Assembly (NCBI GenBank): GCA_003978075.1
Contig: QOAM01000063.1
Location: forward strand, 1-11,879
DNA from: Thermodesulfatator sp.
GTDB taxonomy: Bacteria > Desulfobacterota > Thermodesulfobacteria > Thermodesulfobacteriales > Thermodesulfobacteriaceae
DNA: 11,879 nucleotides
Direction of reading: 5' to 3'
The position numbers and the translations under genes were made by a program. Of the stretch, positions 6,707-11,879 are shown one piece after another. The notes under the pieces were generated by a model. That model worked only from the letters and a program-made list of their open reading frames with translations, was not told where the DNA came from and made no database searches. The first letter of the stretch is position 1. Each line of letters starts with the position of its first letter.

Positions 6707-9118
6707 TCAGGAGCCCTTCCGACGCCTGCGGCCCCGGGAGGGCCGCCCCCGGGGAGTAAGGAGGGTGATCCTAAGCACCTCGTCCAGATGCCTCACCGGG
6801 ACAAAATCGATCTTTCGCCGCAGCTCCGGAGGGATATCCTCCAGATCCTTGAGATTCTTCTCCGGCAGGAGCACCTTACGGATCCCCTTCCGCAGAGCGG
6901 CTAGCGACTTCTCCTTGATTCCCCCCACCGGGAGGATCTTTCCCCGCAGGGTGATCTCCCCGGTCATGGCTACATCCTTACGCACCGGCCTCTGGGAGAG
7001 GGCGGAGATCATGGCCACCGCCATGGTCACCCCGGCACTGGGTCCGTCTTTAGGGATGGCCCCGGAGGGGATGTGGATGTGGAGGTCGTACTTTTCGTAG
7101 AACTTGGAAGGGATCTGGAGCTCTTTGGCCCGGGCCCGGATGTAAGACAGGGCGGCCTGGGCGCTTTCCTTCATAATGTCCCCGAGTTGGCCGGTGAGAA
7201 TGAGATTGCCCTTGCCTTCCATCACCGTGACCTCGATGTAAAGGACCTCGCCTCCGTAAGGGGTCCAGGCCAGACCGGTGGCCACCCCGACCTCGTCTTC
7301 CTCTTGAGAGAGCTCTTCTACATACTCTGGAGGGCCTAGATACTTGGCCAGGTTGGCCGGGGTGATGCGAAAGGGTCCCTTCTCGCCTTCGGCCAGCCTC
7401 CGGGCCACCTTGCGGCACAGGGCGGCGAGCTTTCTTTCCAGCTCCCGCACCCCGGCCTCGGAGGTGTATTCGGAGATGACCTTGAAGATGGTTCGGTCCG
7501 AGAGGCGAAGGTGATCTTCGGAGAGGCCGTGCTCCTTGAGCTGCCGCGGCAGGAGGTAGCGCCGGGCGATCACCAGTTTTTCCTCCGGGGTGTAGCCCGA
7601 AAGGTAGATGACCTCCATGCGGTCCAGCAGGGCCGGGGGAATGGGGTCGGTCATGTTGGCCGTGGCAATGAACATGACCCGGGAGAGATCGAAGGGGACC
7701 CCGAGATAGTGATCCACGAACTCCTTGTTCTGTTCGGGATCCAGGACCTCGAGCAGGGCCGCGGCAGGGTCTCCCTGAAAGTCGGCACAGAGCTTGTCCA
7801 CCTCATCAATCATGAAAACGGGGTTATTGACCTGAACCTGCTTAAGACCTTGAATGATGCGACCGGGGAGGGCCCCCACATAGGTCCGCCGGTGGCCCCG
7901 GATCTCGGCCTCGTCCCGGACCCCGCCCAAGGAAACGCGCACGAATTTGCGTCCCAGGGCTCGGGCAATGGAGCGTCCCAGGCTGGTCTTTCCCACCCCC
8001 GGAGGCCCCACGAAACAAAGGATGGGGCCCTTGGCCTGGGGATTGAGCTTCTTCACCGCCAGGTATTCCAGGAGACGCTCCTTCACCTTCGCCAGGTCAT
8101 AGTGGTCTTCGTCCAGGATGCGCTTGGCTTCCTTAAGGTCTAGACGGTCTCTAGTGCTCTTTTTCCAGGGAAGTTCGATGAGCCAGTCCAGATAGGTGCG
8201 GATGACCGTGGCTTCTGCGGCGTCGGGATGCATCATCTCCAGACGCGAGAGCTGCTTCAGGGCCTCTTTTTCCACTTCTTTGGGCATGCGGGCCTTCTTG
8301 ATCTTCTCCCGGAGCTCCTCGATCTCGGCCTCGAGCTCTTCGGTCTCCCCGAGCTCCCGCTTGATGGCCCGCAATTGCTCCCGCAAAAAATACTCCCTCT
8401 GGGAGCGGGCCATTTCTTCCTGGGCCTCGGTCTGGATCTTGGCCTGAAGGCTGGCGATCTCGAATTCCCGCTGAAGATAGCGATTGATCTTCTCTAGACG
8501 GCTCAACCCGTCGTAGGTCTCCAGCAGCTCTTGGGCCTCGGAGATCTTGAAACGCACATGGGCGGCGATGAGATCGGCCAGCTTCCCCGGCTCCTCCACC
8601 GAGGCCAAGAGGGCGGAAAGATCGGGGTTGAGGAGCCCCCTGAGGGCCAGGACCTTCTCCGCGGTCTCCCGGACCGAGCGCATCAGGGCCTCGGTAGCCA
8701 CGGTAAGGGTCTCGGGCTCCTTCTCGCGCACCGGCTCGATGCGCACTTTGAAAAAGGGCTGGGTCTGGAGGTAGTCCTTGACCTCCACCCGGGCCAGGAT
8801 CTGCACCAGCACCTTGAGCCGGTCCTCCGGCAGATTGAAGGTCCGGATGATGAGCCCTACTACACCTACTGCATAGAGTTTTTCAGGATCCGGGTCCTCC
8901 TCTAGAGGGTCTTTTTGCGTGACCAGCACCAGGAGTTTTTCCCCGGAGAGGGCCTCGGAGACCGCAGCCAGGCTCTTTTCCCGCCCCACAAAGAGGGGGA
9001 TCACCATCCCTGGAAAAAGGACGATGTCCCGGATGGCCATCAGGGGAAGGACCTCCGGGACCTCGATGCTTTCCCCTTCGCGCAGTTCCGGACTAACAAA
9101 AGAAGTATCTTCGGTCAT
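6707..9118 (-). CDS. lon: ATP-dependent Lon protease
   Basis: Lon is a soluble hexameric AAA+ serine protease that unfolds and degrades misfolded and regulatory proteins. Starting at MTEDTSF the protein has 803 residues, slightly longer than E. coli Lon (784). Domains in order are the N-terminal substrate-binding domain (EVLPLMAIRDIVLFPG at 22-37), a long coiled-coil-like helical region (about 205-300), Walker A GPPGVGKT (371-378), Walker B VFMIDEVD (434-441), Asn488 as sensor 1, Arg500 in LLDRMEV, and the protease domain with the catalytic dyad Ser694 (KDGPSAG) and Lys737 (GGIKEKS). The tail is very basic (RGRPSRGRRRRKGS). The frame stays open 76 codons further upstream, but AAAGGAGG at 9130-9137, the homology start and the ATGA overlap with the upstream winged-helix gene all support the ATG at 9118. 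Confidence 0.98.
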   Translation of the reverse strand: MTEDTSFVSPELREGESIEVPEVLPLMAIRDIVLFPGMVIPLFVGREKSLAAVSEALSGEKLLVLVTQKDPLEEDPDPEKLYAVGVVGLIIRTFNLPEDRLKVLVQILARVEVKDYLQTQPFFKVRIEPVREKEPETLTVATEALMRSVRETAEKVLALRGLLNPDLSALLASVEEPGKLADLIAAHVRFKISEAQELLETYDGLSRLEKINRYLQREFEIASLQAKIQTEAQEEMARSQREYFLREQLRAIKRELGETEELEAEIEELREKIKKARMPKEVEKEALKQLSRLEMMHPDAAEATVIRTYLDWLIELPWKKSTRDRLDLKEAKRILDEDHYDLAKVKERLLEYLAVKKLNPQAKGPILCFVGPPGVGKTSLGRSIARALGRKFVRVSLGGVRDEAEIRGHRRTYVGALPGRIIQGLKQVQVNNPVFMIDEVDKLCADFQGDPAAALLEVLDPEQNKEFVDHYLGVPFDLSRVMFIATANMTDPIPPALLDRMEVIYLSGYTPEEKLVIARRYLLPRQLKEHGLSEDHLRLSDRTIFKVISEYTSEAGVRELERKLAALCRKVARRLAEGEKGPFRITPANLAKYLGPPEYVEELSQEEDEVGVATGLAWTPYGGEVLYIEVTVMEGKGNLILTGQLGDIMKESAQAALSYIRARAKELQIPSKFYEKYDLHIHIPSGAIPKDGPSAGVTMAVAMISALSQRPVRKDVAMTGEITLRGKILPVGGIKEKSLAALRKGIRKVLLPEKNLKDLEDIPPELRRKIDFVPVRHLDEVLRITLLTPRGRPSRGRRRRKGS

Positions 9119-9417
9119 GGTCTCTCGGGCCTCCTTTCTCCAAAAAGCGCGCTGCGCATGAAGAGCCGCGCCTCGCGTGAAAGTTCGTAATAGGTATGGT
9201 TCATGTGTTTGGCCTTGCGTAGCCCCTTCTTCTTGAGGAATCTTCCTGTAACTCTTTCGAGAAAACCCAGGGATTGCAAGCGTCGAAGCCGGCGCATGGT
9301 CTCCGCCAGATCCATCCCCAGTCTCCGGGAAAGGAACTTGGCACAATCCGGAGCCAGGGCGTAGAGGTCGCGCAGGATGCGCCAGTCCTCCTCGTCGAGA
9401 ATGCCCCAGGGGAGCAT
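9115..9417 (-). CDS. Small winged-helix protein upstream of lon (DUF2250-like)
   Basis: This is a 100-residue basic protein with a predicted winged helix-turn-helix fold. Helices run at about 9-20 (EDWRILRDLYAL), 25-34 (AKFLSRRLGM) and 37-50 (AETMRRLRRLQSL), followed by a wing with LGFLERV (50-56) and KHMNHTYYELSREARLFMRSA (70-90). The HTYYELSREA signature recalls the DUF2250 family, known mainly from archaea and some thermophilic bacteria; this is recognition by eye. It has no sensor or metal-binding domain (only one Cys). Its TGA overlaps the lon ATG as ATGA, so the two are made together. A role as a regulator of lon or of its own operon is inference. No Shine-Dalgarno sequence precedes the ATG; a TAAAAT box lies six bases upstream, which suggests a leaderless transcript. 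Confidence 0.85.
   Translation of the reverse strand: MLPWGILDEEDWRILRDLYALAPDCAKFLSRRLGMDLAETMRRLRRLQSLGFLERVTGRFLKKKGLRKAKHMNHTYYELSREARLFMRSALFGERRPERP
9130..9137 (-). promoter_or_regulatory. Ribosome binding site that fixes the lon start
   Basis: Read on the minus strand, AAAGGAGG lies 11 bases before the ATG of lon, inside the end of the winged-helix gene. It supports the start at 9118 over the longer open frame that begins at 9346. Confidence 0.75.
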
Positions 9418-9423
9418 TGGTTA

Positions 9424-9452
9424 ATTTTAATCACGATCTTGAAGGCTGGCCA
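9424..9452 (-). promoter_or_regulatory. Candidate promoter for the winged-helix-lon operon
   Basis: On the minus strand TGGCCA (9452-9447) and TAAAAT (9429-9424) are separated by 17 bases, matching four and five positions of the sigma-70-type consensus. The expected transcription start falls on or next to the A of the winged-helix ATG at 9417. That agrees with the absence of a Shine-Dalgarno sequence. It overlaps the candidate plus-strand promoter at 9439-9467. Confidence 0.4.
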
Positions 9453-9467
9453 CAATCCGTTTATCTT
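9439..9467 (+). promoter_or_regulatory. Candidate promoter for the Rho_N-domain gene
   Basis: TTGAAG (9439-9444) and TATCTT (9462-9467) are spaced by exactly 17 bases, each matching four of six consensus positions. The predicted start near 9474 gives a leader of about 20 bases carrying GGGAGGG (9483-9489) before the ATG at 9494. Its -35 half lies within the opposing minus-strand promoter. Confidence 0.42.
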
Positions 9468-9493
9468 CTGGAAAAAATTGGCGGGAGGGTGAG

Positions 9494-9883
9494 ATGGCTG
9501 AGGAAATCAAAGAGGAGATGCAGGCTCAAGCGGGAGAGACTTCGGAGACGCAAGAGGGTGGTCTTCCCCCGCTTCCCAAGAAGCTCGAAAAGATGACCAT
9601 CAAAGAGTTGCGGGAGATAGCCCTGCAGATCCCGGAGATTTCCGGGGTCCACGGCATGAACAAGGAGGAACTCATCTCTGCCCTGAAGAAGGTTTACGGG
9701 ATCGAGGAGGCCCCGCGGCGGGTGGGGGGCTCCATGCGGGAGCTCAAGGCCAAGATCCAAAAGTTCCGGCAGCTGGCGGAAAAGGCCCGGGCGGAAAGAG
9801 ACTGGGCCCGTTATACACGCTACCGCAAGCTGGCCTCCCGCTTCAAGAAGCGCACCCGCAAGCTGGCCCGCGCCGCGGCCTAG
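9494..9883 (+). CDS. Small Rho_N-domain (SAP-like) protein
   Basis: This 129-residue protein has three parts. Residues 1-28 are acidic, probably disordered and Glu/Gln-rich. Residues 29-68 match the Rho termination factor N-terminal helix-extended-loop-helix domain (LEKMTIKELREIALQI, then GVHGMNKEELISALKK). Residues 80-129 are strongly basic and helical (KAKIQKFRQLAEKARAER, then RFKKRTRKLARAAA). It lacks the RNA-binding cold-shock and ATPase parts of Rho, so it is not Rho. Nucleic-acid binding through the SAP-like domain and the basic tail is inferred. GGGAGGG at 9483-9489 lies four bases before the ATG. It is divergent from winged-helix-lon and convergent with the dGTPase-like gene. Its biological role is unknown. 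Confidence 0.85.
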   Translation: MAEEIKEEMQAQAGETSETQEGGLPPLPKKLEKMTIKELREIALQIPEISGVHGMNKEELISALKKVYGIEEAPRRVGGSMRELKAKIQKFRQLAEKARAERDWARYTRYRKLASRFKKRTRKLARAAA

Positions 9884-9960
9884 AAGGCAGACCCCGAAGA
9901 GTCTCAGCCCCCGGGTTCACCCTCGTTCATAACTTTTCGGAGGTATCCAAGGTGCAGGTT

Positions 9961-9979
9961 TTTTTAAGAAGCTTAAAAA
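9961..9979. repeat. AT-rich perfect inverted repeat between convergent genes
   Basis: TTTTTAAG and CTTAAAAA form perfect 8-base arms around an AAG loop in the 115-base gap between the Rho_N gene and the dGTPase-like gene. The T run begins at 9959. It could contribute to stopping transcription from either side, but the stem has almost no G-C pairs and no T tract follows it on either strand, so it is not a classical intrinsic terminator. Confidence 0.4.
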
Positions 9980-9998
9980 TCTCTCATTGGGCCTTCCT

Positions 9999-11051
9999 TT
10001 ACTTATCTTCTGTCAAGCTGAGGGGATAAGGACGGGGAAGGAAGAGCTTTTCGTAAAGATACAGGGCGTAGCGGTCGGTCATTCCGGCAATAAAATCGCA
10101 GACCACCCGTTCCTTAGGAACCCCCTCTTCATAGCAGGGCATTTCCTTTTCCCAGACCTTTTCTTTCTGCAGGTAATATTCGAAGAGGTGGATGAGGACG
10201 CGGCGGGCCTTTTCGAATTCCCGTCGAACTTGAGGAGCGCGATAAACCCTTTCAAAAAGAAACTCGCGCAGTTCTTCCAGGGCTTGGAGCACCGGGCGAG
10301 AAAGACGGAGACGGCGCTCCCTTGCCGCTAGGGTCTCCCGCACCACATCCTGCACCACGGTGTTGATGCGGGCTGCGTGTCTCTGTCCGAGGACGGAGAG
10401 GGCTCTCTGAGGAAGGTCCCGTTCCCGGAGGATCCCGGCCCGCAAGGCGTCATCCAGGTCGTGATTCACATAGGCAATAAGGTCCGCCAGGCGCACCACC
10501 TCGGCCTCCAAGGTGAGTGGAGGGTCCTCTTCCGGGGAGAGGATGGGCCCCAGGCCCTTGGAATGTTTGAGAATGCCGTCCCGGACCTCATGAGTGAGGT
10601 TAAGTCCTCGCCCCTCTTTTTCTAGGTAATCCACCACGCGCAGGCTCTGCTCGTAATGCCGAAAGCCCCCGGGGACCAGTTCGTTCAACACCTCTTCCCC
10701 CGCGTGTCCGAAAGGGGTGTGCCCTAAGTCGTGCCCCAGGGCAATGGCCTCGGTGAGGTCTTCATTGAGCCTGAGGGCCCGGGCGATGGTGCGGGCGATC
10801 TGGGCCACCTCTAGGGTATGGGTAAGGCGGGTGCGGTAGTGGTCCCCGGTGGGGGCCAGAAAGACCTGGGTCTTGTGTTTGAGACGCCGGAAGGCTTTAC
10901 TGTGAATGATTCGATCGCGGTCCCGTTGAAAGCAGGTGCGTAGGGGACACTCCGGCTCCGGCTTTGGTCTTCCCCGTGATCTGGCGGCTCGAGCCGCCCA
11001 GGGAGAAAGGATTTCTTCTTCCAGGGCTTCCCACCTCTCCCGCGGCGTCAT
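9999..11051 (-). CDS. dGTPase-like HD-domain phosphohydrolase
   Basis: This 350-residue protein belongs to the deoxyguanosinetriphosphate triphosphohydrolase-like family (type 2), whose members remove triphosphate from dNTPs and so tune the dNTP pool. The family start is clear: the N-terminal helix is followed by SRGRPKPEPECPLRT, then FQRDRDRIIHSKAFRRLKHK (41-60). The HD metal site is His78 (RLTHTLEV), His107-Asp108 (GHDLGH) and Asp190 (RLADLIAYVNHDLDDA); His111 is also present. All are intact, so it should be active, though substrate preference among dNTPs cannot be read. The homology start agrees with the ATG at 11051, yet no Shine-Dalgarno sequence lies directly before it. The nearest, AGGAG at 11082-11086, is 30 bases upstream and partly in an inverted repeat. 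It is followed by a convergent gap and preceded by the pilin unit on the same strand. Confidence 0.95.
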   Translation of the reverse strand: MTPRERWEALEEEILSPWAARAARSRGRPKPEPECPLRTCFQRDRDRIIHSKAFRRLKHKTQVFLAPTGDHYRTRLTHTLEVAQIARTIARALRLNEDLTEAIALGHDLGHTPFGHAGEEVLNELVPGGFRHYEQSLRVVDYLEKEGRGLNLTHEVRDGILKHSKGLGPILSPEEDPPLTLEAEVVRLADLIAYVNHDLDDALRAGILRERDLPQRALSVLGQRHAARINTVVQDVVRETLAARERRLRLSRPVLQALEELREFLFERVYRAPQVRREFEKARRVLIHLFEYYLQKEKVWEKEMPCYEEGVPKERVVCDFIAGMTDRYALYLYEKLFLPRPYPLSLTEDK

Positions 11052-11062
11052 TTGCGTTTTCT

Positions 11063-11084
11063 GAGATCCGGTGCTGATGATCTC
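11063..11084 (-). repeat. Inverted repeat in the leader of the dGTPase-like gene
   Basis: GAGATC (11063-11068) and GATCTC (11079-11084) form perfect 6-base arms with a 10-base loop, 11 bases upstream of the start codon. On the minus strand the 5' arm includes part of an AGGAG sequence, so a hairpin could hide that site in the mRNA or serve as an operator in DNA. The repeat is short and may be chance. Confidence 0.25.
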
Positions 11085-11157
11085 CTAAAGAAAAGAGCTT
11101 ATCCTTTCCCCCAAATCCTACGGGATCCTAACTTAGCTTCATCGCGGATTTCCGGGC

Positions 11158-11209
11158 TGCTATCCAGGACAAAAGGCCTCTCCCTGTCCTTTTGTAAAGC
11201 AAGATAGCA
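11158..11209 (-). terminator. Nested inverted repeat downstream of the pilin-like gene, possible terminator
   Basis: The inner arms ACAAAAGG (11169-11176) and CCTTTTGT (11188-11195) are perfect 8-mers around an 11-base loop. The outer arms TGCTATC (11158-11164) and GATAGCA (11203-11209) are perfect 7-mers. The element begins 19 bases after the pilin stop on the minus strand and would fold into a stacked hairpin with unequal internal loops. It resembles an AAAAGG...CCTTTT terminator, but lacks a long U tract after the outer stem. It could instead stabilise the 3' end of the pilin mRNA. Confidence 0.4.
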
Positions 11210-11228
11210 CACCGATAAGAAGCGGTAC

Positions 11229-11693
11229 TTAAAAGAGGTGACGAAAGGTGCTGGAGCCCTTGACCTGGACGGGCTTGCACTCTCCTACATTGGCCGTGGC
11301 GTTGCAGGAGAGCTGCCACTCGATAGCCCACTTGGGGTCGTCGCTCTCGTTTTTGACTTTAAGGGTGTAGCCGGTGGTGCCGTTGTCTGGGCACTGAGAG
11401 ACGGTGATGTAGAACTTGCGCCGGTTGTCCTTGCCGGAATTCAGCGAGTACCGGTTGTCCGCGGAGTCATCGTTGAAGCCCGGAAGATCTTCTATCTTAC
11501 AGGCGTAGCGGTCGTGGTCGGCGTAGTATTCTTCCTCAGCCACTTTGGCCGCCAGGAGCACGGAGACCGGATCCACCTCAAAGGCTGAACGAAAGTAGTG
11601 CTGATAGATACCAAAGGAGACCGCAGCCAAAATGGCCAGCAGAGCTATCACTATCATCAATTCTACCAGGCTAAAAGCCTTCCTTCGGCACAT
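11229..11693 (-). CDS. Type IV pilin-like protein (prepilin N-terminal methylation motif)
   Basis: This 154-residue precursor has a six-residue basic leader (MCRRKA) followed by FSLVELMIVIALLAILAAVS, the class III signal and hydrophobic helix of type IV pilins and pseudopilins. Cleavage is expected between Ala6 and Phe7, and Glu11 is the conserved Glu5 of the mature protein. The residue before the cut is Ala and not the usual Gly. The globular part (about 40-154) has Cys65, Cys101, Cys130 and Cys139; the last two could close a C-terminal disulfide loop like the D-region of pilins. It could be a major or minor pilin or a secretion pseudopilin. Upstream, AAGGGGG (11701-11707) is seven bases from the ATG, while an AGGAGG abuts the ATG directly, too close to act alone. 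The gene lies 27 bases after another minus-strand gene. Confidence 0.9.
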   Translation of the reverse strand: MCRRKAFSLVELMIVIALLAILAAVSFGIYQHYFRSAFEVDPVSVLLAAKVAEEEYYADHDRYACKIEDLPGFNDDSADNRYSLNSGKDNRRKFYITVSQCPDNGTTGYTLKVKNESDDPKWAIEWQLSCNATANVGECKPVQVKGSSTFRHLF

Positions 11694-11720
11694 CCTCCTA
11701 CCCCCTTAAAAGATATCCTC

Positions 11721-11879
11721 TTAGAGGAGTCCGTAGGTGCGCAAGACCTCCGCCAGGCGCTTGTCCTCCCGGGCAAGCTCCCTCAGGGCCTCTATCACCC
11801 TCCTCAACTTCCCCTCACCTTCCACATAATCCACCGCCTCCTCACGGGCCTTTCGAATGATCGTTCTCCGATCCCAGTA
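11721..11879 (-). CDS. C-terminal end of an unrecognised protein (partial at right edge)
   Basis: A minus-strand frame is open from the right edge and ends with TAA at 11723-11721, giving 52 residues. They begin YWDRRTIIRKAREEAVDYVE and end LAEVLRTYGLL. The segment is nearly all helical and highly charged, with heptad-like Leu/Ile spacing in KLRRVIEALRELAREDKRL, and shows no membrane segment or known motif. The lack of stops, the codon style like its neighbours (frequent AGG, CTC and GAG) and the tight 27-base spacing to the pilin gene support it as a real gene end, possibly in one operon with the pilin. I do not recognise the family. Confidence 0.6.
   Translation of the reverse strand, partial: YWDRRTIIRKAREEAVDYVEGEGKLRRVIEALRELAREDKRLAEVLRTYGLL

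Noticed and set aside
6728..6746. GCGGCCC-cggga-GGGCCGC hairpin at the end of lon as a shared terminator with the epimerase
   Set aside because: It lies inside the codons of the basic Lon tail in GC-rich sequence and has no T tract on either strand, so composition explains it better.
7511..8143. Plus-strand open frame of 210 codons within lon
   Set aside because: It is antisense to the AAA+ domain of lon, with no recognisable motif and no ribosome site I could support.
9119..9346. Upstream extension of lon by 76 codons
   Set aside because: The extension lies in a different frame over the winged-helix gene, has no Lon homology by eye, and a strong ribosome site supports the ATG at 9118.
11716..11728. 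TCCTC-tta-GAGGA dyad spanning the stop of the right-edge gene
   Set aside because: The arms are only five or six bases with a minimal loop and include the stop codon, so it is probably chance.

Overview
The window is GC-rich, tightly packed bacterial chromosome with nine gene calls, two of them cut by the window edges. The proteins are rich in Glu, Lys and Arg, and Arg is often encoded by AGG or AGA. Gaps are short and several genes are joined by ATGA overlaps. Together with the protein types (zinc-type HemB, bacterial Lon, a DUF2250-like winged helix, a stand-alone Rho_N protein), this suggests a thermophilic bacterium, perhaps of the Thermodesulfobacteria/Desulfobacterota kind. The taxonomic call is inference from style only. 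I saw no tRNA, rRNA, CRISPR array, insertion sequence or phage gene.

Left block (1-4546, + strand). A deoxyribose-phosphate aldolase (DeoC) cut at its 5' end runs in one frame, without a stop, into a complete RNase HI. Its stop codon overlaps the start of a 1161-residue SWIM zinc-finger/SNF2 helicase by ATGA, so the two are probably translationally coupled. Both proteins look like fusions of units that usually stand alone.

Central block (4718-6695, + strand). After an AT-rich gap with small inverted repeats come hemB (5-aminolevulinate dehydratase) and, 31 bases later, a nucleotide-sugar epimerase of the UDP-glucuronate 4-epimerase type.

lon block (6707-9417, - strand). Lon protease converges on the epimerase with an 11-base gap. 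It is preceded, again through an ATGA overlap, by a 100-residue winged-helix protein. Divergent from that pair is a small Rho_N-domain protein (9494-9883, +). The 76-base gap between them holds interlocking promoter-like sequences, and the winged-helix mRNA may be leaderless.

Right block (9999-11879, - strand). This holds a dGTPase-like HD phosphohydrolase, a type IV pilin-like protein with an alanine before the prepilin cleavage site, and the last 52 codons of an unrecognised helical, charged protein 27 bases upstream of the pilin gene. A nested inverted repeat lies 19 bases after the pilin stop codon.

Most genes are housekeeping: deoxynucleotide turnover, haem synthesis, proteolysis and sugar nucleotides. 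The least ordinary items are the DeoC-RNase HI fusion coupled to the SWIM-SNF2 helicase, and the small winged-helix protein coupled to lon. I found no convincing new defence or mobile system.
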